Numbered from the stretch's first letter, positions 45,302 through 55,026 are shown. The stretch is DNA of 64,000 nucleotides from Altererythrobacter ishigakiensis (GCF_001663155.1 NZ_CP015963.1:1574001-1638000), one strand, 5' to 3'. The notes: generated by a model not told the origin, from the sequence alone. Program-made: numbers and translations.

Positions 45302-45746
45302 TAGTAATTCTCCAGGCGCGGGGGCTGCGGGCTATTGCTCCGGCCGCTGCGCGCCTTTGATTGTATGATGTTTGGAATTTGCCAGCAGCGCCTGATGGGC
45401 GAGTGGCGATAGGGTTTTGACCCGCTGCATGTACACGCAGGGGTGAAAATTCTGTCGTCTCAATTGCGAGCGCAAGATTGCCGCTTTGTGCGGCTGCGCG
45501 GCCAACATCATCCATCGCGCGTGAAGCACGCGACTGCGGGAAATGCTGGAAGGGCTGTCTTGTCACTGCATCAACCTGTTGTGGAGCCTTGCAAAATGCT
45601 TTGCCAGGCAGCGGTGTTTCCATTTCGGGTCGGGGCGGAGATGCCGCAGCCGGAATGTAAACCGCTTGTGCGCTTGCTAGCACCGTGGGTTTCAACCCGC
45701 AACCATATTGCGTTGAACCGGCGCAACAACGTAACACGCATGGTTA
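45302..45746. promoter_or_regulatory. Long rne leader and shared divergent promoter region
   Basis: 445 bp between the rne start and the amidase start contain no convincing gene. The rne side can form several hairpins: ACCC-G-CTGC (45420-45428) with GCAG-GGGT (45437-45444), CCGC/GCGG at 45481-45493, CGCGTG/CACGCG at 45518-45532. In E. coli the rne leader is long and structured and mediates autoregulation by RNase E. By analogy this region is probably a structured rne 5' leader. The amidase promoter should lie at its right end. Confidence 0.4.
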
Positions 45747-46616
45747 ATGAGCTTGCGCGTCCATCTTGCCCTTATTGTTCTGCTGCCAATCGCGCTTATC
45801 GGCGGGATGATGGCTGCGGATATCAAACTGCCTGTGCCGCAGTGGGGGCGCGAATATGTGCTCAAGTTCTTTTTGCCCGAGGCAAGCGCGCAAGTTGATC
45901 TGCCAACCACATATGGATCGGATAACCCATCGGACCCGCTTGTTGTGATCGATGCCGGGCACGGAGGTCGGGATCTGGGCGCGGTAGGCGCAGGCGTACG
46001 TGAGAAGGATGTAACACTCGCATTGGCGCTGGCTCTCCGCGATCAATTGGTCGAGCAAGGCGACATTCGCGTTGCGCTCACCCGCGAAGAGGACCGTTTG
46101 CTGGCTTTGGAGGAGCGACCCGATATTGCCCGGCGCATGGAAGCCGATCTCTTCCTGTCGATCCATGCCGACTCTGCAGGCGACAATGAGGCAGTGAGTG
46201 GCGCCAGTATTTATACGTTGTCGAATCGTGCTTCGAGCGCGGCAGCGGCGCGCTTTGCGCGGCGCGAGAATGATGCTGATCGGATCAATGGTGTATCGAT
46301 AGGTGGAGAAAGCGACGAAGTGAGCACTATACTTGTCGAACTCTCCCAACGCAGATCACAAATGGCATCGGTCGAATTCGCGGGCCTTGTTACCCGCGAA
46401 GGCGAAGGGGAACTGGCATTCCACTCGCAGGCTCAGCGCTCGGCCGATCTGGTGGTCTTGCGCACGCCCGATATGGCGTCCGCACTTTTCGAGTCCGGCT
46501 TTGTTACAAATCAAGATGATGCTGCGCGCCTCATGTCGCCAGAGGGGCAAGCAAAATTTGCCGAAGTCATGGCGCGGGCGATTCGCGTGTTCTTTATTCG
46601 GCAAGGAGCTCTCTGA
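45747..46616 (+). CDS. amiC: N-acetylmuramoyl-L-alanine amidase (Amidase_3)
   Basis: A 289-residue zinc amidase that removes stem peptides from peptidoglycan during cell separation. A hydrophobic N-terminal segment (LALIVLLPIALIGGMM) exports or anchors it. Zinc ligands are His72 (VVIDAGHGG), Glu86 (REKDVTLAL) and His140 (FLSIHADS), and the catalytic glutamate is in ALFESGFVTNQDD. The stretch before residue 60 is a short linker with no AMIN domain. It is followed about 100 bp later by PBP1A, an arrangement typical of alphaproteobacteria. Confidence 0.9.
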   Translation: MSLRVHLALIVLLPIALIGGMMAADIKLPVPQWGREYVLKFFLPEASAQVDLPTTYGSDNPSDPLVVIDAGHGGRDLGAVGAGVREKDVTLALALALRDQLVEQGDIRVALTREEDRLLALEERPDIARRMEADLFLSIHADSAGDNEAVSGASIYTLSNRASSAAAARFARRENDADRINGVSIGGESDEVSTILVELSQRRSQMASVEFAGLVTREGEGELAFHSQAQRSADLVVLRTPDMASALFESGFVTNQDDAARLMSPEGQAKFAEVMARAIRVFFIRQGAL

Positions 46617-46720
46617 TTTGCGTGCTGATAGCCCATTTCTCCAAGATTCATCTTTTAGAATGTAGCCTAGCGTGAATTCCGCGTGCTAAGCGGCGAACAA
46701 ATGGTGGCAACTGGCTGACA

Positions 46721-49225
46721 ATGAGCGAATCTCTGACATTTGACATCGGATATATCCGGGATCGTTTAAAGGGCGACAGCGTTGCGGCCTGGGCGTGGTT
46801 TGTGGCCGGTTGGCGCGGCCACAAGCTCTTTCGATGGGCTGCAGCATTGGCTGGTCTGGCCGTCATCGTTTTGATCGCGATCTGGTTGTTTCTTGCGCGA
46901 GGATTGCCAGAGGCCGAAAGCCTGGTGGACTATGAAACCCCGCTGCCTACAGTGGTTCGAGGAATTGACGGAGAAATCGTCCATTCCTACGCGCGCGATC
47001 GCCGAATTCAGTTGCAGTATGCGGACTTTCCGCAGAAGCTGATCGAGGCGTATCTCGCCGCAGAAGACAAGACCTTCTTCAGCCACGGCGGTGTTGATGT
47101 CACCGGTACATTAGGCGCGGTGATCGACTATGCGCGAAAGTACGGCTCTGACGAAAGGGCGGTTGGGGGTTCCACCATTACACAGCAGGTCGCGAAGAAC
47201 CTGCTGTTGGGGGACGAGTACTCAGTTACCCGCAAGCTGAAGGAAATGATCCTTGCGACACGCATCGAGAGCGTGCTCACCAAGCAAGAAATTCTGGAGC
47301 TCTACCTCAATGAAATACCGCTTGGTCGTCGCAGCTTTGGTGTTCAAGCCGCTGCGCAAGCCTACTTTGACAAGGATGTTGATCAGCTTGATTTGCACCA
47401 AATGGCATTTCTGGCGATCTTGCCTAAAGCGCCAGAGCGTTATGGCCGCGCTCGGAATGCCGACTTGGCAATGGAAAGGCGCAACTTTGTTCTCAGCCAA
47501 ATGGAGGACAACGGGTTTATCACCGATGAAGAAATGCGCGCTGCGCAAGCCATGCCGCTGGGGCTTGTCACCCAACGAAGCCGACGTTCGGTTGATGCTG
47601 GTTACTTTCTTGAGGAAGTACGTCGTCAACTGCTAGCTGAATTTGGCGAGACGGCTGAAGACGGTGCCAATAGTGTTTATGCTGGCGGTTTGTGGGTGCG
47701 AACCTCGCTTGACCCTCAGTTGCAGTCGGCTGCGCGAGATGCGCTGCGTGCGGGGCTGATGCGTTACCATGGCAGCCGCGGATGGGCTGGTTCCATCGCA
47801 ACGATTGACGTGAGTGAGGGCGACTGGGCGCGCCAATTACAAAGTTCTTTCCTTGGCATCAATTACGAGGACTGGCGGATCGGAGTCATTACTGCGCGCG
47901 GCGGCAGCTCAGCGACGGTCGGCTTTTCAGATGGAAGCGAAGAGCCCCTGCTTGGGCCGCCCTCTAACCTAAAGTTGGGCGATGTTCTTGCTGTTCAGCC
48001 ATCGGGAGCCGGCTATCGGATAGCGGTCGTTCCCGAAGTGTCTGGAGGTTTTCTGGCGCAATCGGTTCAAACCGGTCGCGTGCTCGCCATGCAGGGCGGC
48101 TTTGATTTCCGTCTTAGCGACTTTAATCGCGCAACACAGGCACAGCGTCAGCCTGGTTCTACCATCAAGCCGTTCGTCTATGCGACGGGGCTGGAAAACG
48201 GGATGACTCCTGCCAGCGAAGTGCCCGACCAGACATTCTGTTATTATCAAGGCGCTAATCTGGGAGAGAAATGCTTTCGCAACTTTGGGGGTGAAGAAGG
48301 TGGCCTGCACACCATGCGCTGGGGGCTTGAGCAGTCTCGAAACCTGATGACTGTCCACATCGCGATGGAATCCGGGATGGAGCAGGTCAATAATACTTTC
48401 GAGCGGATGGGTATCGGTTCATATGAACCATATCCCGCGTTTGCTTTGGGTGCCGGCGACACGACTGTAATGAAGCTTGTCAACGCCTATGCGGCGATTG
48501 CCAATCATGGCAGACTCAACACTCCCACAGTGATCGATTATGTCCAGGATCGCCACGGTAAAGTTATCTGGCGCGCAGACAACCGGCGCTGCGATCGTTG
48601 CAATATGGCCGATTGGGACGGCCAGGCTATGCCGCGCTTCGGTCTTAAGGGCGAGCAGGCAATGGATGCACGCACTGCTTTTCAGATGGTACACATGTTG
48701 GAAGGCGTCGTGACGCGCGGCACAGCAACTCGCCTTCGCGATCTGGGCTTGCCCATGTTTGGTAAAACCGGGACGACTTCTGGTCCCACCAATGCATGGT
48801 TTGTTGGCGGAACGCCAGAAATCGTGGCAGGGGTTTATGTCGGCCATGACCAGCCGCGCAATCTGGGTGGCTGGGTCCAGGGCGGGAATACCGCTGCACC
48901 GATATTCAAGCAGTTCGTTCAGGAAACACGTGACCGTTGGAGTGAGCAGCCAGCTGTTGCGCCCGCAGGAATCCGCATGGTTCGCATCGATCGCAAGACC
49001 GGCAAGCGCGTATTCGAAGGAGAGCCCACCGACGATCCACAAGCTGCCGTCATCTGGGAAGCGTTCAAGCCGGATACTGAGCCGCCGCGCGTGACCCGGC
49101 AAGACAGGATCGCCGATCTGCGAGAGGAGCTGCTCTCGCTTATCCGGCGCGGAACTGACGGCAGCTTGTCGTCGAACGATGGGCAGCCCAGCGATTTTGT
49201 CGAGGAACAAGGCGGCATCTACTGA
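46721..49225 (+). CDS. mrcA: Penicillin-binding protein 1A, bifunctional
   Basis: An 834-residue class A PBP that polymerises and cross-links peptidoglycan. A single membrane anchor spans about 40-60 (AAALAGLAVIVLIAIWLFLA). The transglycosylase domain has Glu115 in YLAAEDKTFFSHGG and the GGSTITQQVAKNLLL motif. The transpeptidase has Ser480 in QPGSTIKPF, the SRN motif in EQSRNLM and KTG in FGKTGTTSGPTNAW. The C-terminus is a short hydrophilic tail. Start ATG 46721 lies after CAACTGGCTGACA with no strong ribosome site, but upstream in-frame alternatives are absent. Confidence 0.96.
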   Translation: MSESLTFDIGYIRDRLKGDSVAAWAWFVAGWRGHKLFRWAAALAGLAVIVLIAIWLFLARGLPEAESLVDYETPLPTVVRGIDGEIVHSYARDRRIQLQYADFPQKLIEAYLAAEDKTFFSHGGVDVTGTLGAVIDYARKYGSDERAVGGSTITQQVAKNLLLGDEYSVTRKLKEMILATRIESVLTKQEILELYLNEIPLGRRSFGVQAAAQAYFDKDVDQLDLHQMAFLAILPKAPERYGRARNADLAMERRNFVLSQMEDNGFITDEEMRAAQAMPLGLVTQRSRRSVDAGYFLEEVRRQLLAEFGETAEDGANSVYAGGLWVRTSLDPQLQSAARDALRAGLMRYHGSRGWAGSIATIDVSEGDWARQLQSSFLGINYEDWRIGVITARGGSSATVGFSDGSEEPLLGPPSNLKLGDVLAVQPSGAGYRIAVVPEVSGGFLAQSVQTGRVLAMQGGFDFRLSDFNRATQAQRQPGSTIKPFVYATGLENGMTPASEVPDQTFCYYQGANLGEKCFRNFGGEEGGLHTMRWGLEQSRNLMTVHIAMESGMEQVNNTFERMGIGSYEPYPAFALGAGDTTVMKLVNAYAAIANHGRLNTPTVIDYVQDRHGKVIWRADNRRCDRCNMADWDGQAMPRFGLKGEQAMDARTAFQMVHMLEGVVTRGTATRLRDLGLPMFGKTGTTSGPTNAWFVGGTPEIVAGVYVGHDQPRNLGGWVQGGNTAAPIFKQFVQETRDRWSEQPAVAPAGIRMVRIDRKTGKRVFEGEPTDDPQAAVIWEAFKPDTEPPRVTRQDRIADLREELLSLIRRGTDGSLSSNDGQPSDFVEEQGGIY

Positions 49226-49305
49226 GTTTGATAAGTCGTAAACCTTGCGGGATCGCAAGCGCGTTAGATACGCTGCGGTTTCAACAAACGGATTAGGAAT
49301 TCATC

Positions 49306-49839
49306 ATGCGCAAATTGGCTTTCGCTGCGGCTTTGACTCTCGGACTGAGCGTTCCAGCTTCAGCAGACCTTCCCGAAGGTGCGAAGGCACCGCTGTTCTC
49401 AACACAGGCCGCACTGGCTGGAAAAGAGTACGGATTTAACTTGCGCAGCGCACTCGCAAAGGGACCGGTGGTGCTGTATTTCTATCCCAAGGCATTTACT
49501 AAGGGGTGCACGCTCGAAGCGAACGCCTTTGCCGAGGCCATGCCTGAATTCAAAGCATTGGGAGCGAGCGTGGTGGGCATGTCAAACGATGATATCGAGA
49601 CCTTGAAGCGCTTCTCAGTTGAAGAATGTCGGGACGCATTTGCTGTTGGCGTTGCAAGCCGCAAGATCATCGATGCATATGATGTTGCGCTGGTACGTGA
49701 TGGGAAGGACACCGGCGTAACTTCGCGCACGAGTTATGTCATTTCCCAAAGCGGTGAGATCGTGATGGTGCACTCCGACATGGATTACCGCGATCATGTT
49801 CGCATGACATTGCAAGCTGTGCGCAACCTCACCAACTAA
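49306..49839 (+). CDS. Exported peroxiredoxin (AhpC/TSA, PrxQ/Bcp-like)
   Basis: A 177-residue peroxiredoxin with a Sec signal (cleavage after SVPASA, near residue 20), so it should act in the periplasm. The peroxidatic Cys68 lies in YPKAFTKGCTLEANAF, matching the PrxQ/Bcp type (the usual motif is TPGCT). A second cysteine (EECRDAF) lies about 40 residues on and could resolve the disulfide. A GGATTAGGA-like sequence precedes the ATG. It sits between PBP1A and prfB, which is not a functional link I can name. Confidence 0.85.
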   Translation: MRKLAFAAALTLGLSVPASADLPEGAKAPLFSTQAALAGKEYGFNLRSALAKGPVVLYFYPKAFTKGCTLEANAFAEAMPEFKALGASVVGMSNDDIETLKRFSVEECRDAFAVGVASRKIIDAYDVALVRDGKDTGVTSRTSYVISQSGEIVMVHSDMDYRDHVRMTLQAVRNLTN

Positions 49840-49947
49840 GTATCGCGACTGATGGCGGGAAAACTCCCGTGTTCATCGCGGCGCAACCGCTTTACAATCA
49901 CACTCTGATCGCTAAGCGCGTGCATTCATTTGTGCGAAGGGATTGCT

Positions 49948-51075
49948 ATGCGTGCCGAAGGGCAGGCCTTTGTTGACCGAATAGAAGCTGCGCTGGCGCT
50001 GGTGCGTCAGTCGCTGGATTGGGACGTTGCGCTTCGTCGGCTCGACGAACTCAACGCTCGCGTTCAAGATCCCACCCTCTGGGACAATCCCAAGGAAGCG
50101 CAGGCCGTTAGCCGCGAACAGAAGCTGCTCGAGAACGCGGTCAATACCGTTAACGAAATCTCATCAGAGATGGCAGATGCGATCGAGTTCATCGAAATGG
50201 GTGAGGCCGAGGGCGAGGAAGAAGTCATCAGTGATGGCTTAAGTAGTCTAGAGCGGCTCGCTGATCGTGCGGATGCGGACAAGGTTCAGGCGCTGTTATC
50301 CGGCGAGGCCGACGGCAATGACACCTATCTCGAAATCCATGCAGGCGCTGGCGGCACCGAAAGCCAAGACTGGGCGGAGATGCTGTTCCGCATGTATAGC
50401 CGCTGGGCCGAACGGCGCGGGTTCAAGGTCGAGACGGTTGAATATCAGGCGGGTGACCAGGCAGGTATCAAGTCCGCGACTCTATTGCTGAAAGGAGAAA
50501 ACGCTTTCGGCTACGCGAAGACTGAAAGCGGCGTACACCGTCTAGTGCGCATTAGCCCCTATGACAGCAGCGCGCGCCGCCATACGTCGTTCAGTTCAGT
50601 GTGGGTCTATCCCGTGATCGATGACGACATCGATATCGAGATCAATGAGAGCGACCTGAAGATCGATACATACCGCGCTTCAGGCGCGGGCGGCCAACAC
50701 GTTAACACGACCGACTCTGCGGTGCGGATCACGCACCAACCGACCGGTATTGTGGTGGCTAGCCAGAACGACCGCAGCCAGCACAAGAACCGTGCAACCG
50801 CGATGAATATGCTCAAGGCGCGCTTGTTCGAACGCGAAATGGCTGAGCGTGAAGCAGCGGCAAGCGGTGAATATCAGGAAAAGAGCGAGATTGGCTGGGG
50901 CCATCAAATTCGATCATACGTCCTGCAGCCGTACCAAATGGTCAAGGATTTGCGCACCGGCGTAACATCGACTTCGCCCGACAATGTTCTTGATGGAGAT
51001 CTTGATCAGTTCATTTCCGCTGCGCTTGCGCAGCGGGTAACGGGCGAAACAGTTGACGTGGAAGACGTGGAATAA
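49948..51075 (+). CDS. prfB: Peptide chain release factor 2
   Basis: A 375-residue release factor for UAA and UGA. I start at ATG 49948 after AAGGGA; the longer frame to 49930 adds only six residues. The GGQ peptidyl-release motif is at 248-250 (SGAGGQHVNTTDSAV). The codon-reading tripeptide reads SPY (203-205, RISPYDSSARRHTSF) where the E. coli protein has SPF. The whole protein is in a single frame, so the programmed +1 frameshift used by many bacteria for prfB is absent. Its stop overlaps the next start (TAATG). Confidence 0.95.
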   Translation: MRAEGQAFVDRIEAALALVRQSLDWDVALRRLDELNARVQDPTLWDNPKEAQAVSREQKLLENAVNTVNEISSEMADAIEFIEMGEAEGEEEVISDGLSSLERLADRADADKVQALLSGEADGNDTYLEIHAGAGGTESQDWAEMLFRMYSRWAERRGFKVETVEYQAGDQAGIKSATLLLKGENAFGYAKTESGVHRLVRISPYDSSARRHTSFSSVWVYPVIDDDIDIEINESDLKIDTYRASGAGGQHVNTTDSAVRITHQPTGIVVASQNDRSQHKNRATAMNMLKARLFEREMAEREAAASGEYQEKSEIGWGHQIRSYVLQPYQMVKDLRTGVTSTSPDNVLDGDLDQFISAALAQRVTGETVDVEDVE

Positions 51076-51785
51076 TGCGCTCTGCGCTCCTTTCTCTGGT
51101 ATTGACCGGACTTGCGTTGTCCGGATGCGAGCAGCTTGCGAGCGATCGACCAGATAGCGCGCGTGAATTTCCGACAGCAGACAGGCCGGTATCCGGGCTT
51201 GGTTCGACTGAGTTTTCAACTGAGGATGCGCGCGACGAGCGCGGTGAAGCGCAAAAAGTGATGGATCTGGCCGAAGTCACTTCGGGCATGACAGTGGCCG
51301 ATATCGGAGCAGGTGAGGGCTACTACACGGTCCGCTTGGCAGAACGCGTGGGCGAGGACGGCCGGGTTCTGGCTCAGGATATTGACCGCGACGCTCTTGA
51401 TCGTCTGGGTGAACGGGTTGAGCGTGATCGGTTTGATAATGTCTCGATCAAGCTCGGGCGCGAAGACGATCCGCAGTTGCCTCCAGACAGTTTTGACCGC
51501 GTGTTCCTGGTTCATATGTATCACGAGGTCAGCGAACCCTACGCGTTTCTCTGGCGGCTTTGGCCTGCATTGGCAGACGGCGGTCAGGTTATTGTAGTTG
51601 ATACGGACCGGCCAACGGATCAGCACGGTATTCCACCACTGCTCCTAACCTGTGAATTCGAAGCTGTCGGGTATGAGCTCGTTGAATTTATCGAGAAGCC
51701 AGACATTAGAGGCTATTTTGCTCGGTTCGAGCGTGCTGCAAAGCGCCCTCTATTGGACGAGATTTCAGGTTGCGCGCTCAAGTGA
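51075..51785 (+). CDS. Class I SAM-methyltransferase-fold lipoprotein
   Basis: A 236-residue protein. The N-terminus is a lipoprotein signal with lipobox LSGC (Cys18), so it should be exported and lipid-anchored. The mature part from about 58 on is a methyltransferase-like Rossmann fold: VADIGAGEGYYTVRLAE (74-90), VLAQDIDRDALDRL, and DSFDRVFLVHMYHEVSEPYAFLWRLWPAL. SAM is not expected in the periplasm, so either the signal is not used, or the fold binds something else. It is coupled to prfB by a TAATG overlap. Function unknown. Confidence 0.75.
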   Translation: MRSALLSLVLTGLALSGCEQLASDRPDSAREFPTADRPVSGLGSTEFSTEDARDERGEAQKVMDLAEVTSGMTVADIGAGEGYYTVRLAERVGEDGRVLAQDIDRDALDRLGERVERDRFDNVSIKLGREDDPQLPPDSFDRVFLVHMYHEVSEPYAFLWRLWPALADGGQVIVVDTDRPTDQHGIPPLLLTCEFEAVGYELVEFIEKPDIRGYFARFERAAKRPLLDEISGCALK

Positions 51786-51893
51786 TGAGCGATCAATCAC
51801 CAATCAGAAAGCCAAGCTCCCTTTTCGTAGTCGATGTGGGCTGCTAGGCGCGGCCTGAATACAACATATAAGCGGTGAGGAGTTGCTCCGGGG

Positions 51894-52403
51894 ATGACTG
51901 ATTTCCCAAACAGTTTTAACAAAGACGATCTTTTGAAGTGCGCACGCGGCGAATTGTTCGGCCCGGGAAATGCCCAATTGCCTGCTCCGCCGATGCTCAT
52001 GATGGATCGGATCACCGATATTTCGAGTGATGGTGGCGAACACGGCAAAGGCCATGTGGTGGCGGAATATGACATCTCACCAGACCTTTGGTTCTTTGAT
52101 TGTCATTTTCCGGGCAACCCGATCATGCCTGGCTGTCTTGGCCTTGATGGGTTGTGGCAGTTGACCGGTTTCAACCTTGGTTGGCGCGGCTGGCAAGGAC
52201 GCGGCTATGCTTTGGGTGTGGGTGAGGTCAAACTGACTGGAATGGTGCGGCCTGATCGCAAGATGCTCACTTATTACGTCGACTTCACCAAGGCGGTACA
52301 AACCCGCCGATTGACGATGGGTGTAGCTGACGGCCGGGTCGAAGCCGATGGCGAAACCATTTACCAGGTCAAAGATATGAAAGTGGCACTCTCTGAAGCC
52401 TGA
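51894..52403 (+). CDS. fabA: 3-hydroxydecanoyl-ACP dehydratase/isomerase
   Basis: A 169-residue hotdog-fold enzyme that dehydrates 3-hydroxydecanoyl-ACP and isomerises trans-2 to cis-3, the branch point for unsaturated fatty acids. Active-site His71 and Asp85 are in [21 protein letters not shown]. Length matches E. coli FabA. GGGG precedes ATG. First gene of fabA-fabB-fabI. Confidence 0.96.
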   Translation: MTDFPNSFNKDDLLKCARGELFGPGNAQLPAPPMLMMDRITDISSDGGEHGKGHVVAEYDISPDLWFFDCHFPGNPIMPGCLGLDGLWQLTGFNLGWRGWQGRGYALGVGEVKLTGMVRPDRKMLTYYVDFTKAVQTRRLTMGVADGRVEADGETIYQVKDMKVALSEA

Positions 52404-52445
52404 TCGGCCAGAGGTGTATTCGAAGAGTTTTTAAAGAGGGACAGC

Positions 52446-53675
52446 ATGCGTCGCGTCGTCATAACCGGACTGGGGATCTTATCCTCGATTGGGAACAATG
52501 CATCTGAGGTGCTTGCCTCTCTCAAGGCGGGCAAATCAGGCATTTCCTTCAATGAGGATATGGCTGAACACGGGTTTCGCTCGCAAATTGCGGGTGCCGT
52601 CGATCTCGATGTCAAAGAGCATGTCGACAAGCGCACCTTGCGGTTTATGGGCCCTGGTGCTGCCTATGCCTACATTGCAATGGAACAGGCCATTGCAGAC
52701 GCTGGGCTAGAGGAAAAAGACGTCATCAATCCAATGACAGGAGTGATCGCCGGATCGGGTGGTCCCTCAACATCGGCCATGCTTGCGGCGCATCAGACTG
52801 TGCTGAAGACTGGCGCGACCAAGCGGATCGGGCCGCTTGCGGTTCCCAAATGCATGTCCTCCACTGTAAGCGCAAATCTGGCGACCGCGTACCAGATCAA
52901 AGGCATGAATTTTTCGATCACTTCGGCTTGTTCCACCTCGCTGCACTGTATCGGGATGGCGGCGCAACAGATCGCGCTAGGCAATCAGGATGTGATGTTC
53001 GGTGGTGGAGGTGAAGAGCTCGATTGGACGCTCTCGTGCCTGTTCGACGCCATGGGCGCGATGTCGAGCAAGTATAACGACACTCCAGAGCGGGCGAGCC
53101 GGGCATTTGATGCCGACCGCGACGGCTTTGTCATCGGCGGCGGCGGCGCGATGGTAGTGCTGGAAAGCCTCGAGCACGCGCAAGCTCGCGGAGCCAAGAT
53201 CTATGCTGAAGTAACCGGCTTTGGCGCCACATCCGATGGTGTCGACATGGTTGCGCCATCAGGTGAAGGTGGCGAACGCGCCATGCGCGGTGGGCTGCGT
53301 ACATTGAGCGAAGATCGCAAAGTCAGCTATATCAACGCTCATGGCACATCGACTCCGGTAGGTGATGTTGGCGAAATCGAAGCCGTGCGCCGTGTCTTTG
53401 GCGAAGGGTCAACACCTCCGGTCAGCTCCACCAAATCGATGACCGGTCACAGTCAGGGTGCGACTGGTGCGCAGGAGGCGGTTTATTGCCTGCTGGCGCT
53501 GGAGCATGACTTCATAATTCCATCGATCAATGTCGAGAATCTCGATCCTGCGTTGAAGCCGGAAGAGATTGCTACAGAGATCGTCGAGAATGCCGGGCTT
53601 GATACCGTGATGACCAATTCATTTGGATTTGGCGGAACAAATGGTTCAATGCTGCTGTCCAAGTTTCATGGATGA
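52446..53675 (+). CDS. fabB: 3-oxoacyl-ACP synthase I
   Basis: A 409-residue condensing enzyme that elongates, among others, the cis-3-decenoyl-ACP made by FabA. Catalytic Cys162 is in [12 protein letters not shown], with the histidines in [12 protein letters not shown] and [13 protein letters not shown]. It starts 42 bp after fabA and ends about 44 bp before fabI. As usual for the FabA/FabB pair, the two are adjacent. Confidence 0.96.
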   Translation: MRRVVITGLGILSSIGNNASEVLASLKAGKSGISFNEDMAEHGFRSQIAGAVDLDVKEHVDKRTLRFMGPGAAYAYIAMEQAIADAGLEEKDVINPMTGVIAGSGGPSTSAMLAAHQTVLKTGATKRIGPLAVPKCMSSTVSANLATAYQIKGMNFSITSACSTSLHCIGMAAQQIALGNQDVMFGGGGEELDWTLSCLFDAMGAMSSKYNDTPERASRAFDADRDGFVIGGGGAMVVLESLEHAQARGAKIYAEVTGFGATSDGVDMVAPSGEGGERAMRGGLRTLSEDRKVSYINAHGTSTPVGDVGEIEAVRRVFGEGSTPPVSSTKSMTGHSQGATGAQEAVYCLLALEHDFIIPSINVENLDPALKPEEIATEIVENAGLDTVMTNSFGFGGTNGSMLLSKFHG

Positions 53676-53719
53676 GATTGCGGCACGAGGTTGATTGCCG
53701 ATAGGGCGGGGAGTTGAAT

Positions 53720-54508
53720 ATGGGCGTCCTTGCTGGAAAACGTGGCTTGATCATGGGCGTGGCCAATGATCGCTCGATCGCTTGGGGTATCGCCAAGTCA
53801 TGTGCTGACGCAGGAGCAGAGCTGGCGTTTACATATCAAGGTGAAGCATTCGGCCAGCGCTTGGAGCCGCTGGCGCAAAGCGTCGGTTCAAACCTCATGA
53901 TTGACGTTGATGTGACCGACGACGCTTCGCTAGACGCCGCATTTGATGTTTTGAAACAAAATTGGGGTACGCTGGATTTCGTGATCCATGCGATTGCTTA
54001 CTCAGATAAAGCAGAATTGACCGGTCGTTTCCTCGACACATCGCGGGCCAATTTCAAGAATTGCCTGGATATTTCTGCGTACAGCCTGATCGAAGTGGCG
54101 CGCCGCGCACATCCGATGATGGTTGAAGGCGGTGGAACGATTCTGACGCTGAGTTATCTCGGTTCCATGCGTGTTACCCCCAATTATAACGTGATGGGGG
54201 TCGCCAAGGCAGCATTGGAAGCATCGGTGCGGTATCTTGCGAATGATCTCGGGCCAGAGGGTATTCGCGTAAACGCTGTAAGTCCGGGGCCGATGAAAAC
54301 GCTGGCGGCCAGCGCGATTGGCGGAGTGCGCCGTACCTATAGACATACAGAGAGTAATGCTCCGCTGCGGAGCAATGCCACGCTGGAAGCAGTCGGCGGT
54401 ACAGCGGTTTATCTGTGTTCGGATGCAGGGTCATGCATCACTGGCGAAGTGATCCATGTCGACGGGGGTTTTCACGTTTTGGGAATGCCGCAACTCGAAA
54501 ACTTATAG
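53720..54508 (+). CDS. fabI: Enoyl-ACP reductase (NADH)
   Basis: A 262-residue SDR-type enoyl-ACP reductase, the target of triclosan. The cofactor loop is GVANDRSIAWGIA, and the catalytic pair is Tyr156 and Lys163 (NYNVMGVAKAAL), with Tyr146 also conserved. I start at ATG 53720, 6 nt after GGGGAG; an in-frame TTG at 53714 is less likely. It completes a fabA-fabB-fabI operon. Confidence 0.95.
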   Translation: MGVLAGKRGLIMGVANDRSIAWGIAKSCADAGAELAFTYQGEAFGQRLEPLAQSVGSNLMIDVDVTDDASLDAAFDVLKQNWGTLDFVIHAIAYSDKAELTGRFLDTSRANFKNCLDISAYSLIEVARRAHPMMVEGGGTILTLSYLGSMRVTPNYNVMGVAKAALEASVRYLANDLGPEGIRVNAVSPGPMKTLAASAIGGVRRTYRHTESNAPLRSNATLEAVGGTAVYLCSDAGSCITGEVIHVDGGFHVLGMPQLENL

Positions 54509-54530
54509 CCTGTCTGCGCCGATTACTCTG

Positions 54531-54554
54531 AGCTTGGCAGTTAACGCCAAAGCT
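54531..54554. terminator. Possible hairpin after fabI
   Basis: AGCTTGGC (54531-54538) pairs with GCCAAAGCT (54546-54554) with one bulged A. It lies at the junction of two convergent genes and overlaps the end of the minus-strand gene. No T-run follows, so function is doubtful. Confidence 0.25.
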
Positions 54555-54969
54555 GCATTTCCTTGATTAGGCCGGGGAAAGCGGCGTTTGTATCCGGCCG
54601 TGACATGTTGCGTTCAACGAGCTTCCACTTGTGGCGTATTCGGCCACGCTGCCAAAGATCCGTGATCCATACGTCGCCTTCAAGCTGTTCAGTTCCGATG
54701 CGTGCTTCGATGGACATGCGGGCGGCAAATACTGCCATTTTCTTGTGTTGGCGGACGTAGAGATCCTTGAACCGATAAGCGGACAATTGGAACCGCGTGG
54801 TGGAGGCCTCAAGCCAGCTCGGGCGATCGAGCATGGCCGATGTTTGCGCACCAAGCAGGAACACAAAATCACTAGCAGCAAGTGATTTCATGGCGTTGCG
54901 GTCACGGTTCATCCAGCTGCGCATGAACTGGTGCTCAAGGGCTTCTATCTTCGCGGTAAATTCGTCCAT
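54541..54969 (-). CDS. NTF2-like protein (DUF4440/SnoaL type)
   Basis: A 142-residue single-domain alpha+beta-barrel protein. The N-terminal helix (TAKIEALEHQFMRSWMNRDRNAM) leads into AASDFVFLLGAQTSAMLDRPSWLEA and a strand-rich half ending in KWKLVERNMSRP, the layout of the NTF2/DUF4440 superfamily. Such proteins may be small enzymes, binding proteins or accessory domains. No signal peptide; no informative neighbour. Confidence 0.68.
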   Translation of the reverse strand: MDEFTAKIEALEHQFMRSWMNRDRNAMKSLAASDFVFLLGAQTSAMLDRPSWLEASTTRFQLSAYRFKDLYVRQHKKMAVFAARMSIEARIGTEQLEGDVWITDLWQRGRIRHKWKLVERNMSRPDTNAAFPGLIKEMQLWR

Positions 54970-55026
54970 GGGGCGTGCCTTAATACGCTAACACGCTAGT
55001 GCAAGCGGGAAACGTGTTACGGGTCG

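Noticed and set aside
45443..45898. 151-codon frame between rne and the amidase
   Set aside because: It overlaps the amidase start in another frame, has no recognisable domain, and the region looks like an rne leader.
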